Assembly (NCBI GenBank): GCA_021802555.1
Contig: JAJZRU010000003.1
Span: 107,523-171,522 of the forward strand
Length of the DNA: 64,000 bases
DNA from: Pseudomonadota bacterium
GTDB taxonomy: Bacteria > Pseudomonadota > Gammaproteobacteria > Burkholderiales > Thiobacillaceae
Direction of reading: 5' to 3'
Part shown: positions 18,409 to 27,965 of the stretch, piece by piece
How the letters are laid out: each line of letters opens with the position of its first letter
Position numbering within the stretch: position 1 is the first letter of the stretch
Program-made: the position numbers and the translations under genes
Notes under the pieces: model-generated
Databases searched by the model: none
The model's input: only the letters and a program-made list of their open reading frames with translations
What the model was told of the DNA's origin: nothing

Positions 18409-19617
18409 GTGCGCAAATTCCTGAGCGTTCTGGCGCTGAGCATCGCTGCCATGTCTTCCCTCCCCGCCTGCGGCGGGGACATCCAGCTGCAGAGCAATGC
18501 GCCGGATCGCTATACCGTGGTGAAGGGCGACACCCTTTGGCACATCGCCGGAAAATTCCTCAAGAAACCGTGGCTGTGGCCGCGCATCTGGGGGCTCAAC
18601 AAGGGCACCATCAAGAATCCGCATTGGATCTATCCCGGCGACATCATCGTTCTGGATCGCTCGGGCCCCGAGCCGCGCCTCACCGTCATCCGCAACGCTG
18701 CCAACGGCCTGCCGGTGGTCAAGATCAGCCCCGAAGAGCGCATCACGCCCATCGAAAACGCCGCCATCCCCACCATTCCCATGAGCGCCATCCAGCCCTT
18801 CCTGAGCGAACCCAGGGTGGTGGAAAAAGGCGGGCTGGATCACGCGCCTTTCATCCTGGGCACCAACCGTGAGCGCCTGATCCTGGGCGAGGGCGACGAG
18901 GTGTACGCTACCGGCGGCCCGGCCGGCGTGAAGCGCTGGAACATCCTGCGCATGGGCCCGCCGCTCAAGGATCCGGTCACCGGCGAGGTGCTCGGCTACG
19001 AGGTCAAGTATCTGGGCGACGCGCGCACCGTCAGGGAGGGGGCGCCGCAGAAGCTGCTCATCACCCGCTCGGTGGAGGAGATCAAGGCCGGCGACAAGCT
19101 GGAGCCCGCGCAGAACATGAGCGTGTTCGAATACGTGCCGAGCGCCCCGGCCAAGCCCGTGGACGGACGCATCATCGCGGCCTATGGCGGCTTTGCCGAG
19201 CCCTCGCGCTACCAGACGGTGGTCGTCAACCTGGGCCGCCGCAACGGCCTGGAACCGGGCAACGTGCTGGCCATCTACCGCGCCGGCACGGCGGTCGAGT
19301 TGACCTCGGCGCAGCGCAAGGATCTGACCTGGGTGGGCGGCGGCGCGGGCGGCGCACAGCCCAAAAACGGCGCCTGGCTGGACCGCGACATACGCTGCCT
19401 GGCGAGCGCCGGCCATGTGAGCTGGAGCAGCACGCCCTCGCAGAACGCCTTCCGCACCACCTGCCTGACCACCTCCAGCCCGGGCGATTCGGTCAAGCTG
19501 CCGGACACCCGCAGCGGCCTGCTGATGGTCTACGAGGTGTTCGACAAGGTGTCCTACGGCCTCATCCTGGAGGCCGACGGCCCGGTGTATCTGCTCGACA
19601 CGGTCAAAAACCCTTGA
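18409..19617 (+). CDS. LysM-domain cell-wall-binding protein
   Basis: Protein of 402 residues starting at a GTG with GGAGGG just upstream. A signal peptide (VRKFLSVLALSIAAMSSLPACG, possibly a lipoprotein) is followed by a LysM domain: DRYTVVKGDTLWHIAGKFLKKPWLWPRIW...IKNPHWIYPGDIIVL. The rest is an extracytoplasmic domain with a Cys pair near the C-terminus (DIRCLASAGH and FRTTCLTT). This family lies divergent from def and upstream of dprA in many betaproteobacteria. It probably binds peptidoglycan; the enzymatic role, if any, is unknown. Confidence 0.85.
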   Translation: MRKFLSVLALSIAAMSSLPACGGDIQLQSNAPDRYTVVKGDTLWHIAGKFLKKPWLWPRIWGLNKGTIKNPHWIYPGDIIVLDRSGPEPRLTVIRNAANGLPVVKISPEERITPIENAAIPTIPMSAIQPFLSEPRVVEKGGLDHAPFILGTNRERLILGEGDEVYATGGPAGVKRWNILRMGPPLKDPVTGEVLGYEVKYLGDARTVREGAPQKLLITRSVEEIKAGDKLEPAQNMSVFEYVPSAPAKPVDGRIIAAYGGFAEPSRYQTVVVNLGRRNGLEPGNVLAIYRAGTAVELTSAQRKDLTWVGGGAGGAQPKNGAWLDRDIRCLASAGHVSWSSTPSQNAFRTTCLTTSSPGDSVKLPDTRSGLLMVYEVFDKVSYGLILEADGPVYLLDTVKNP

Positions 19618-19635
19618 CCGTCCCCGGTCTGACAG

Positions 19636-19667
19636 AAAAACGGCAGGCTGCTACCCTGCCGTTTTTT
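19636..19667 (+). terminator. Rho-independent terminator after the LysM gene
   Basis: AAAAACGGCAGG pairs with CCTGCCGTTTTTT around a short loop, giving a 12-bp stem that ends in a T-run, 18 bases after the LysM gene stop and before dprA. Confidence 0.9.
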
Positions 19668-19686
19668 GTTGCCGGCTGAGCCCGCC

Positions 19687-20760
19687 ATGACCCGGGAGGA
19701 AACCGAAGCCCTGCTGCGCATCGCGCTCGTCCCCGGCCTGGGCGAAGCCCATCTGCGCGCGCTGCTCGCGGCCTTCGGCGGCGCCTCGGCGGTGCTGGCG
19801 GCAAACAGCGCGGCGCTCGCCCCGCACCTGAGCGTGCGCCTGCGCGAGGCTCTGGCAAGTGGGCCGCCGGCGCAGCTCCTCGAGCAGACCCTGGCCTGGC
19901 TGGAGCATCCCGGCCGTTTCCTGCTTACCCCGGCGGATGCCGATTATCCGGCGCTGCTGCGCGAAATCGCCGACCCGCCGCCGCTGCTGTACGGCCTGGG
20001 GCGGCGCGAACTGCTGCAAAACCCCTGCCTGGGCGTGGTCGGCTCGCGCCAGGCCACGCCGCAGGGAGAGCAGAATGCCGAGGCCTTTGCCGAGGCGCTG
20101 GCGCAGGCCGGCTTCACCGTGGTAAGCGGGCTCGCGTTGGGTATCGATGGCGCCGCCCATCGCGGCGCGCTCAAGGGTGCGGGCGCCACCATCGCGGTGG
20201 TTGGCACCGGGCTCAATCTCGTTTATCCCGCGCGCCACAAGGCGCTGGCCCACCGCATCGCCGAGGAGGGGCTCATGCTGTCCAGTTTTGCCCTCGATAC
20301 GCCCTCTGCCGCGGGCCACTTCCCTCGCCGCAACCGCATCATCAGCGGCCTGGCGCGCGGCGTGCTGGTGGTGGAAGCGGCCCTGTCCTCGGGTTCGCTC
20401 ATCACCGCGCGCCAGGCGCTGGAGCAGGGGCGCGAAGTCTTCGCCGTGCCCGGCTCCATCCATGCGCCGCAGTCCAAAGGCTGCCACGCCCTGATCAAGC
20501 AGGGGGCCAAACTGGTGGAATCCGCGGCCGATATCCTGGAGGAGCTGGCCTGGCCGGTGATGCCGCCGCTGCCCGCGGCATTTGGTGCGACGGACACCGA
20601 TCCCGTGCTGGAAGCCATGGGCTACGACCCCCTGGATGTGGACACCCTGGCCGGACGCCTCGGGTTGACGGTGGAAGTGCTATCGGTCAAGCTGTTGGCG
20701 CTCGAATTGGAGGGCGCCGTGGCGAAGCTCCCCGGCGGGCGCTATCAACGTTTGGCCTGA
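19687..20760 (+). CDS. dprA: DNA processing protein DprA
   Basis: Protein of 357 residues with the Rossmann core typical of DprA/Smf: LGVVGSRQATPQGEQNAE, VVSGLALGIDGAAHRGAL, TIAVVGTGLNLVYPARH, and FPRRNRIISGLARGVLVVEA. A C-terminal winged-helix-like domain (ALGYDPLDVDTLAGRLGL type) follows. DprA loads RecA on incoming single-stranded DNA during natural transformation. It heads the dprA-smg-DUF488-topA run, the common betaproteobacterial arrangement. Confidence 0.95.
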   Translation: MTREETEALLRIALVPGLGEAHLRALLAAFGGASAVLAANSAALAPHLSVRLREALASGPPAQLLEQTLAWLEHPGRFLLTPADADYPALLREIADPPPLLYGLGRRELLQNPCLGVVGSRQATPQGEQNAEAFAEALAQAGFTVVSGLALGIDGAAHRGALKGAGATIAVVGTGLNLVYPARHKALAHRIAEEGLMLSSFALDTPSAAGHFPRRNRIISGLARGVLVVEAALSSGSLITARQALEQGREVFAVPGSIHAPQSKGCHALIKQGAKLVESAADILEELAWPVMPPLPAAFGATDTDPVLEAMGYDPLDVDTLAGRLGLTVEVLSVKLLALELEGAVAKLPGGRYQRLA

Positions 20761-20775
20761 CGCAGACCCATATAG

Positions 20776-21225
20776 ATGTTCGAAATCCTGGTTTACCTGT
20801 ACGAAAGCTACCGCTCGGCGCACTTGGCCCCGGACCGCGCCAGCCTCGAACGCCGCTTGTTTGCCGCCGGCTTCGAGGAAAAGGACATCGGCTATGCCCT
20901 GGACTGGTTCGCCCGCATGGCCGGCGCGCCCGCCCACCCGCGCCTGGCGGAACTCCGCGGCACCCGTCATTGGGCGCCGGAAGAGCAGCGCCGGCTTTCC
21001 GCCGCCTGCCTGGAAGAAATGGAGGCGCTGGAGCGCGGTGGCGTTCTCGATGCCGAGGCGCGCGAATGGGTGGTAAGCGGCCTGATGGCGCTGGGCGGCG
21101 AAGACGTGGATGCCGAGCAGGTGCGCTGGATGAGCCTCATCGTGCTCTGGAGCCGGGGCCATATCGAGCATTTCACCCTGCTCGAAGACCTGCTGCTCGA
21201 CGAGCGCCATCGCTATCTACATTGA
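20776..21225 (+). CDS. smg: Smg family protein (DUF494)
   Basis: Protein of 149 residues beginning MFEILVYLYESYRSAHLAPD, with LERRLFAAGFEEKDIGYALDWF and the C-terminal MSLIVLWSRGHIEHFTLLEDLLL. These are the hallmarks of Smg, whose gene usually lies next to dprA. Molecular function unknown. Here it begins 15 bases after the dprA stop. Confidence 0.92.
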   Translation: MFEILVYLYESYRSAHLAPDRASLERRLFAAGFEEKDIGYALDWFARMAGAPAHPRLAELRGTRHWAPEEQRRLSAACLEEMEALERGGVLDAEAREWVVSGLMALGGEDVDAEQVRWMSLIVLWSRGHIEHFTLLEDLLLDERHRYLH

Positions 21226-21240
21226 CGTGCCGAGCGGCCC

Positions 21241-21603
21241 ATGCCCAAGATCACGACCAAGCGCGTCTACGATCCGCCCGCGCCGCAGGACGGCTTGCGC
21301 GTGCTGGTGGATCGCCTGTGGCCGCGCGGTCTGTCCAAGGCCGCGGCCCGCGCCGATCTCTGGCTCAAGGACGCCGCCCCCTCCGCCGAACTGCGGCGCT
21401 GGTTCAATCATGAGCCCGAACGCTGGCGGGGCTTCTGCGCGCGCTATGAGGCCGAACTGGCGGACGCCGGGGCGGCCCTGCGGGCGCTCGATGCCGCCGC
21501 CGCAGGGCATGACGTAATCACCCTGCTTTACGCTGCCCGCGACCCCGAACGCAACAACGCCGCGGCACTGAAAGCCTTTCTGGAACGCAAGCCCCCCGCA
21601 TGA
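21241..21603 (+). CDS. DUF488 family protein
   Basis: Protein of 120 residues with the DUF488 signature: KRVYDPPAPQDGLRVLVDRLWPRG at the N-terminus, then LWLKDAAPSAELRRWFNHEPERW and VITLLYAARDPERNNAAALKAFL. Widespread cytoplasmic family without an established role. Its stop overlaps the topA start (ATGA). Confidence 0.88.
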   Translation: MPKITTKRVYDPPAPQDGLRVLVDRLWPRGLSKAAARADLWLKDAAPSAELRRWFNHEPERWRGFCARYEAELADAGAALRALDAAAAGHDVITLLYAARDPERNNAAALKAFLERKPPA

Positions 21604-24068
21604 ACCGCCTGGTCATCGTCGAGTCGCCCTCCAAGTCCAAGACCCTGAAAAAATACCTCGGGGCGGGCTACGACATCCTCGCTTCCTATGGCCACGTGCG
21701 CGACCTCGAGCCGAAAAACGGCGCGGTCGACGTGGACCATCATTTCGAGATGAAGTACCAGCTCATCGAGCGCAACGTCAAGCATGTGGAGGCCATCGTC
21801 AAGGCCGCCAAAAAAGCCGACGAAGTGCTGCTGGCCACCGACCCGGACCGCGAGGGCGAGGCGATCTCCTGGCACATCGCCGAGATCCTCAGGGAGCGCA
21901 AGATCAAGACGCCGCTCAAGCGCATTGTCTTCTACGAAATCACGCAGAGCGCCATCCAGGACGCCGTGCGCCAGCCGCGCGAGATTGCCGCACCGCTGGT
22001 CAATGCGCAGCAGGCGCGCCGCGCGCTGGATTATCTGGTGGGCTTCAACCTCTCGCCGCTGCTGTGGAAAAAAATCAGCCCGGGGCTGTCGGCCGGGCGC
22101 GTGCAATCGCCCGCCTTGCGCATGATCGTCGAGCGCGAGGAGGAGATCGAGAAATTCGTCGCGCGCGAGTACTGGACGCTGCACCTGGACAGCCACAAGG
22201 GCAAGCAGGCGTTCACGGCCCGGCTCATCGAATTCAAGGGCAAGAAGCTGACCCAGTTCGCCGTCGAGAACGAGCTCGCCGGCGCCGACATCGTCCGGGA
22301 TCTGAGCGGCCGGCCGGCGCAAGTCAAGCAAGTGGAGAAGAAGCGCAAGGCGCGCCATGCCCTGCCGCCCTTCACCACTTCCACGCTGCAGCAGGCCGCG
22401 GTGCGCCAGCTGGGCATGACCACCGACCGCGCCATGCGCACCGCCCAGCAGTTGTACGAAGGCATAGACGTGGGCCAGGGCAGCGTCGGCCTCATCACCT
22501 ATATGCGCACGGATTCGGTCAATCTCGCCAATGAAGCGATCGCCGAAATCCGCGCATTCGTCGCGCACCACTACGATCCGGATTACCTGCCGGCCGGCGC
22601 GCAGCACTACAAGGCCAAGACCAAGAACGCCCAGGAGGCGCACGAGGCCATCCGCCCCACTGCGGCGGCGCGCACGCCCGACAGCCTCAAGGGACATCTT
22701 TCCGCCGACCAGCAGCGCCTCTACGAACTGATCTGGAAGCGCGCGGTCGCCTCGCAAATGGTGGCGGCGCAATTCGACACCGTGGCGGCGGACATCGCCG
22801 TAGGCGCGGGCGTGTTCCGCGCCACCGGCCAGACGCTGGCCTTCCCCGGCTATCTGGCGGTGTACCAGGAAACCGCCGTGGACGGTGGGGACGAGGGCGA
22901 AGGGGAAGACGGCGAAGCCAAGCTGCCGCCCCTCACGGAAGGCGAAACCCTGCCGGTGGACAAGCTCTACGGCGAGCAGCACTACACTCAGCCGCCGCCG
23001 CGCTACACCGAAGCCAGCCTGGTCAAGGCCCTGGAGGAATACGGCATCGGCCGCCCCTCCACCTATGCCAGCATCATTTCCACCCTGCAGGATCGCGAGT
23101 ACGCTCTCCTGGACAAGAAGCGCTTCGTCCCCACCCCCATCGGCCGGTTGGTGAACTGCTTCCTCACGCGCCATTTCCACGATTACGTGGACTACGATTT
23201 CACCGCCAAGCTGGAAGACAAGCTGGACGACGTGTCCAACGGCAAGCGCGACTGGACGCGGCTCCTGGGCGAGTTCTGGAAAGGCTTCAACGGCGAGTTG
23301 GCGGCCAAGCAGGAGGTCGAGCGCGGCTGCCCCATCCCGGACGAAGTCTGCCCCAAGTGCGGCGCCCACCTGCTATTGCAGTCGAGCAAGCGCGGATTGT
23401 TCATCGGCTGCTCGGCCTATCCCAAATGCGACTACACGCGGCCGCTGCACGGCAACGAGGAGGGCCCCACGGTGCTGGGGCGGGATCCCGCCAGCGGCCT
23501 CGATGTCCTGCTCATGAACGGCCGCTACGGCTGGTATGTGCAAGTGGGCGAGACGCCCACGGACAAAAAAGCGCCCAAGCCGCGGCGCGCCTCCTGGCCC
23601 AAGGATCAGCCGGTGGAAGGGGCCGACCTGGCCACTGCCTTGAAGCTGCTCTCCCTGCCGCGCGAGGTCGGCCATCATCCCCAGACCGGCCTGCCCATCG
23701 TCGCCAACATCGGCCGCTTCGGCCCCTACCTGCTGCACGACGGCAAGTTCAAATCCATCCCCAAGGGCGACGACGTCTACGCCATCGCCCTGCCCCGCGC
23801 CCTGGAAGTGCTGGCCATGGAGCGCTTGCCACGCGGCCGCGGCGGCGCCCAGGCGGAGGGCAAGACCCTGGGCAAACACCCCGCGGACGACAAGCCGGTG
23901 CAGCTCCTGAACGGCCGCTACGGCTGGTACGTGAAGCACGGCAAGATCAACGCCACCCTGCCCAAGAGCGCCGATCCCGAAGCCTTCACGCTGGAAGATG
24001 CTCTGCCGCTCATCGCCGCCAAGATGGAGAAGGCCCCGGCGCGCAAAACCGCCGCCAGAAAAAAATAA
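21600..24068 (+). CDS. topA: DNA topoisomerase I
   Basis: Type IA topoisomerase of 822 residues. The Toprim domain (LVIVESPSKSKTLKKYLG and ATDPDREGEAISWHI) is followed by the catalytic domain with the active-site tyrosine in GLITYMRTDSVNLA, and ARPTAAARTP-type conserved segments. The C-terminus has one four-cysteine zinc motif (CPKCG...GCSAYPKC, about residues 584-607) and then several GRYGWYV / GRFGPYL repeats rather than the multiple zinc fingers of E. coli TopA. It relaxes negative supercoils. Confidence 0.96.
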   Translation: MNRLVIVESPSKSKTLKKYLGAGYDILASYGHVRDLEPKNGAVDVDHHFEMKYQLIERNVKHVEAIVKAAKKADEVLLATDPDREGEAISWHIAEILRERKIKTPLKRIVFYEITQSAIQDAVRQPREIAAPLVNAQQARRALDYLVGFNLSPLLWKKISPGLSAGRVQSPALRMIVEREEEIEKFVAREYWTLHLDSHKGKQAFTARLIEFKGKKLTQFAVENELAGADIVRDLSGRPAQVKQVEKKRKARHALPPFTTSTLQQAAVRQLGMTTDRAMRTAQQLYEGIDVGQGSVGLITYMRTDSVNLANEAIAEIRAFVAHHYDPDYLPAGAQHYKAKTKNAQEAHEAIRPTAAARTPDSLKGHLSADQQRLYELIWKRAVASQMVAAQFDTVAADIAVGAGVFRATGQTLAFPGYLAVYQETAVDGGDEGEGEDGEAKLPPLTEGETLPVDKLYGEQHYTQPPPRYTEASLVKALEEYGIGRPSTYASIISTLQDREYALLDKKRFVPTPIGRLVNCFLTRHFHDYVDYDFTAKLEDKLDDVSNGKRDWTRLLGEFWKGFNGELAAKQEVERGCPIPDEVCPKCGAHLLLQSSKRGLFIGCSAYPKCDYTRPLHGNEEGPTVLGRDPASGLDVLLMNGRYGWYVQVGETPTDKKAPKPRRASWPKDQPVEGADLATALKLLSLPREVGHHPQTGLPIVANIGRFGPYLLHDGKFKSIPKGDDVYAIALPRALEVLAMERLPRGRGGAQAEGKTLGKHPADDKPVQLLNGRYGWYVKHGKINATLPKSADPEAFTLEDALPLIAAKMEKAPARKTAARKK

Positions 24069-24165
24069 GCCTTGCTTAAACGACGACCTGCTCCATACTT
24101 CACAGCCACGGTTCCTGGCCTTATAAAGAAAATACCGCGCCACTAACAACAACCTGGGAGACGGC

Positions 24166-27099
24166 ATGGCAGGCAACGGAGCGCTACGATCCTTCCTGGA
24201 AAACCTGCCGCTGGGTTTTTATGCCCTGGATGCGCAGGGGTGCATCACCGACGTCAACCGCCATGGCCATGCCAGCCTTGGCTACGCGCAGGCCGAGCTG
24301 CTGCAGCTGGGCATCGGCGATCTCACGCCGGATTTCGATCCCGCCGCGCAATATCCGCGCGTGCAGGCCAGGCCCGTGCTGCCGCCCACCTGGATGCTGC
24401 GCCGCAAAGACGGCCGCTTGACCGCCGTCGAGGTGCATCTGCAAACGCTCGCGGGCGACGGTTATCTGCTGCTGACGCAGGAGCCCGCCGCCGTCCCCGC
24501 GCAACAGCGCCTGCGCCGCCTGACGCGGCTTTACCAGGCCCTGAGCGAGATCAACCAGGCCATTGTGCGCATGGAAGACGAAGCCGCGCTGTTTCCGCTG
24601 GTGTGCCAGGTGGCGGTGGAACTGGGTGGCATGAAAATGGCCTGGGTCGGCCGCCCCAGCGCCGATGGGCGGCGTCTGGAGCCGGCGACGGCCTATGGCA
24701 GCAAGACCGCCTATCTCGCCGACATCGAGATTCCTTTGGAGTCGGCAACGCCCGGGCCCGCGGCCGCCGCCTGGCAGCAGGCGCGCAACGTCATCGTCAA
24801 CGATTTCCAAACCGCCGCCATGACGCGCCCCTGGCACGAGGCCGCCGCGCGCTACGGCTGGCATTCGGCGGGCTTTTTTCCGATTGCGCGCCGCGGCCGC
24901 CCGTTCGCCGTGCTGGGGGTTTACCACGAGCAGGCGGGCGCCTTCGACGAGGCGGCCGTCGCCTTGCTCGACGAAATGGCGCGCGACATAACCTTCGCCC
25001 TGGACAACTTCGACCGCGAGAAAGAGCGCAGGCAGGCGCTCGCGGCGCTCAGCACCAGCGAGGAAAAATTTTCCAAGATCTTCCACAACTCGCCAAGCGC
25101 GATTTCCATCACCCACCTGGGCGACGGCACCGTGATCGACGTCAACGAGGCCTGGACACGCCTCACCGGCTATGCGCGCGAGGAGGTCATCGGCCGCAGC
25201 ACGCTGGAATTGAACATCTGGATACGCCCGGAAGATCGCCTGGATTTTGTTGCCAAGCTGGCCGCGCAAGGACATCTGAGCAACATGGAGATGCTTTTCC
25301 GCACCGCCGGCGGGCCCAAGCCCTTCCTGGTCTCGGCAGAGGTCATGCGGTTCGGCGGGGCGGCGTGCATCGTCATCATGGCTCAGGATCTCTCCACTCT
25401 CAAGGAGGCGCTCGCCACCATAGACGAGCAAAGGAAATTCCTCGAATCCATCCTGGAAAGCGAGCCCGACTGTGTGAAGGTGGTGGCGCCCGACGGCACG
25501 CTGCTGCAGATGAACCGCGCCGGCCTCGCCATGCTGGAAGTGGAAGACATCGAACAGGCGCGCGCGGCAGGGCTCATGAATTTCATCGCGCCCGGGCACC
25601 GCAAGACCTTCGCCGAATTCCACCGCAGCGTCTGCGCCGGCGGCAGCGGTACGCTGGAATTCCTGGTGCGCGGCAGATTGGGCACGGAGCGCTGGCTGGA
25701 AATCCACGCCACGCCGCTGCGCGGCGCGGACGGCAGCGTCACCGCGCTGCTGGGCATCACGCGCGACGTCACCGCCAAGAAGCGCGCCGAGGAGCTCATC
25801 TGGCGCCAGGCCAACTTCGACCTGCTTACCGGCCTGCCCAACCGCTTCATGTTCCAGGAGCGCCTGCAGCACGAAATCCAGAACGCACGGCGCAGCGGCA
25901 AGACGCTGGCGCTGATCTTTCTCGACTTGGACGATTTCAAGGACATCAACGACACCCGGGGCCATGCCATGGGCGACCGCGTGCTGATCGAGGCCGCGCA
26001 GCGCATCGCGGCTTGCGTGCGCGCCTCGGACACGGTGGCGCGTCTGGGCGGCGACGAGTTCACCGTGCTCCTGCCGCAGCTGCACGACAGCACGGGTGCG
26101 GAGAAAATCGCCGCCGCCATCATCGCTCGGCTCAAAGAACCCTTCGTGCCCGAAGGGGAGCATGGCGCGGTCTTCCTTTCCGCCAGCGCCGGCATCACGC
26201 TTCACCCCGACGATGGAGACGACGCGGAGACGCTGCTGCGCAACGCCGACCAGGCCATGTACGCGGCAAAGGCGCGCGGACGCAACCGCTACAGCTATTT
26301 CACGCCGGCGCTGCAGGCCCAGGCGCAGGCGCGCCAGGAACTGCTGGACGACTTGCGCCGCGCCCTGGCCGAAGGTCAGCTCATGCTTTATTTCCAGCCC
26401 GTCGTCGAGCTGGCGAGCGAGCGCCTGGCCAAGGCCGAGGCCCTGCTGCGCTGGGCCCACCCGGCGCGCGGCCTGGTGAGCGCGGGCAATTTCGTCCCCC
26501 TGGCGGAGGAGACCGGACTGATCCAGCCGCTCGGCGAATGGGTGTTCCGCGAAGCGGCGCGCTGGGCCAGCCGCTGGCCGGGGCTGCGCACCGAAACATT
26601 GCAGATCGGCATCAATATCTCGCCCGCCCAGCTGCACAGCGACGCGCTGGACATCGGCGCCTGGCTCGCCTATCTTGCCGAAATCGGCCTGCCGGGCGCG
26701 AGCCTGGTGGCCGAGATCACGGAGAGCGTGCTGCTGGACCCAGACCCGGATGTGACGGAAAAACTTTCGCGCCTGCGCGCCGCCGGCGTGCAAATGGCGA
26801 TCGACGATTTCGGCACCGGCTATTCCGCGCTGTCCTATCTCAAGCGCTTTGCCGTCGATTATCTGAAGATCGACCAGACTTTCGTGCACGACCTGGCCAC
26901 GGACGCGCACGACCGGGCGCTCACCGAAGCCATCATCGCCATGGCCCACCGCTTGGGTCTCAAGGTCATCGCCGAGGGCGTGGAAACCGAGGCGCAGCGC
27001 AGCCTGCTGGTCGCCGCGGGATGCGATTACGGCCAGGGCTACCTGTTCGCCCGGCCGCTGCCGGCCGAGGAGTTCGAGGCCTTGCTGATGGGCCAATGA
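24166..27099 (+). CDS. PAS/GAF/GGDEF/EAL cyclic-di-GMP signalling protein
   Basis: Protein of 977 residues without membrane helices. Order: PAS (about 10-80), GAF (about 130-285), PAS (about 300-420, with HNSPSAISITHLGDGTVIDV), a further PAS (about 425-540), GGDEF (about 545-710) and EAL (about 725-970). The GGDEF motif (RLGGDEFTVLL, near 625) and the EAL motifs (AEALLRW near 756; DDFGTGYSAL) are intact, so both cyclase and phosphodiesterase activity are possible; such hybrids often favour one. The GAF domain could bind a small ligand. Standalone gene between topA and rsmA. Confidence 0.88.
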   Translation: MAGNGALRSFLENLPLGFYALDAQGCITDVNRHGHASLGYAQAELLQLGIGDLTPDFDPAAQYPRVQARPVLPPTWMLRRKDGRLTAVEVHLQTLAGDGYLLLTQEPAAVPAQQRLRRLTRLYQALSEINQAIVRMEDEAALFPLVCQVAVELGGMKMAWVGRPSADGRRLEPATAYGSKTAYLADIEIPLESATPGPAAAAWQQARNVIVNDFQTAAMTRPWHEAAARYGWHSAGFFPIARRGRPFAVLGVYHEQAGAFDEAAVALLDEMARDITFALDNFDREKERRQALAALSTSEEKFSKIFHNSPSAISITHLGDGTVIDVNEAWTRLTGYAREEVIGRSTLELNIWIRPEDRLDFVAKLAAQGHLSNMEMLFRTAGGPKPFLVSAEVMRFGGAACIVIMAQDLSTLKEALATIDEQRKFLESILESEPDCVKVVAPDGTLLQMNRAGLAMLEVEDIEQARAAGLMNFIAPGHRKTFAEFHRSVCAGGSGTLEFLVRGRLGTERWLEIHATPLRGADGSVTALLGITRDVTAKKRAEELIWRQANFDLLTGLPNRFMFQERLQHEIQNARRSGKTLALIFLDLDDFKDINDTRGHAMGDRVLIEAAQRIAACVRASDTVARLGGDEFTVLLPQLHDSTGAEKIAAAIIARLKEPFVPEGEHGAVFLSASAGITLHPDDGDDAETLLRNADQAMYAAKARGRNRYSYFTPALQAQAQARQELLDDLRRALAEGQLMLYFQPVVELASERLAKAEALLRWAHPARGLVSAGNFVPLAEETGLIQPLGEWVFREAARWASRWPGLRTETLQIGINISPAQLHSDALDIGAWLAYLAEIGLPGASLVAEITESVLLDPDPDVTEKLSRLRAAGVQMAIDDFGTGYSALSYLKRFAVDYLKIDQTFVHDLATDAHDRALTEAIIAMAHRLGLKVIAEGVETEAQRSLLVAAGCDYGQGYLFARPLPAEEFEALLMGQ

Positions 27100-27156
27100 G
27101 CCGCCCCGACCCCGCCATCGGGTAAGCTTGCGGCCGCACCCACTTCCGCTCAGGCC

Positions 27157-27930
27157 ATGCCCGCCCCGCACCGCCCGCGCAAGCGCTTCGGCCAGCACTT
27201 CCTGATCGACCGCAGCATCATCGACGCCATCCTCGCCATCCTGGCCCCGCAGCCCGCCGACAACGTGGTCGAGATCGGCCCCGGCCTGGGCGCGCTCACG
27301 CAGCCGCTGCTGGAGGTTTTGCCGCAGATCACGGTAGTGGAAATCGACCGCGACATCGCCGCGCGCCTGGCCGCCGCCTGGCCGCCGGAACGCCTCGTCA
27401 TCCACCAGGGCGACGCGCTGGATTTCGATTTCTCCAGCCTGGGGTCCGATCTGCGGCTGGTGGGCAACCTGCCCTACAACATCTCCACGCCGCTGCTCTT
27501 CCACCTGCTGGAGTTTCTGCCGCACCTCCGCGACATGACCTTCATGCTGCAGAAGGAGGTGGTGGCGCGCATGGTGGCGCAGCCTTCGACACCCGACTAT
27601 GGCCGCCTGTCGGTGATGCTGCAACGCCACTGTCAGCTGTTCCGGCTGCTCGACGTGCCGCCGGACGCCTTCGATCCGCCCCCTAAAGTCGACTCCGCCG
27701 TCGTGCGCCTCGTGCCCCGGCAGGACAAGGCGCCGCTCGACGAAGGGCGCTTCGCGCGCCTCGTGGCGGCCGCCTTCGGCCAGCGCCGCAAGGTGCTGCG
27801 CAACACGCTGGGCGGCCTGGTTCCCGCGTCCGTTTTCGGCGCGCTCGCCATCGACCCGGGCCTGCGCGCCGAGAATCTTGCCGTCGCGCAGTTCGAGGCC
27901 CTGGCCGCCTACACGGCGCCACAACATTGA
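27157..27930 (+). CDS. rsmA: 16S rRNA dimethyladenosine transferase RsmA (KsgA)
   Basis: Protein of 257 residues: RKRFGQHFLIDRSIID at the N-terminus, SAM-binding VVEIGPGLGALTQPL, the acidic VVEIDRDI, and the catalytic NLPYNIS motif, followed by the helical C-terminal domain. It dimethylates A1518 and A1519 of 16S rRNA. It lies before apaH, as in many gammaproteobacteria and betaproteobacteria. Usual family length. Confidence 0.96.
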   Translation: MPAPHRPRKRFGQHFLIDRSIIDAILAILAPQPADNVVEIGPGLGALTQPLLEVLPQITVVEIDRDIAARLAAAWPPERLVIHQGDALDFDFSSLGSDLRLVGNLPYNISTPLLFHLLEFLPHLRDMTFMLQKEVVARMVAQPSTPDYGRLSVMLQRHCQLFRLLDVPPDAFDPPPKVDSAVVRLVPRQDKAPLDEGRFARLVAAAFGQRRKVLRNTLGGLVPASVFGALAIDPGLRAENLAVAQFEALAAYTAPQH

Positions 27931-27965
27931 GCGGGTAAGATAGCCTCTTTCCCCTTTTTTGCGTC

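Noticed and set aside
24184..27927. Very long open frame on the minus strand (over 1200 codons)
   Set aside because: It is antisense to the PAS/GAF/GGDEF/EAL gene and rsmA, whose domains are unmistakable; the translated sequence is His/Gln/Arg-rich without any domain, as expected for the shadow of GC-rich coding DNA.
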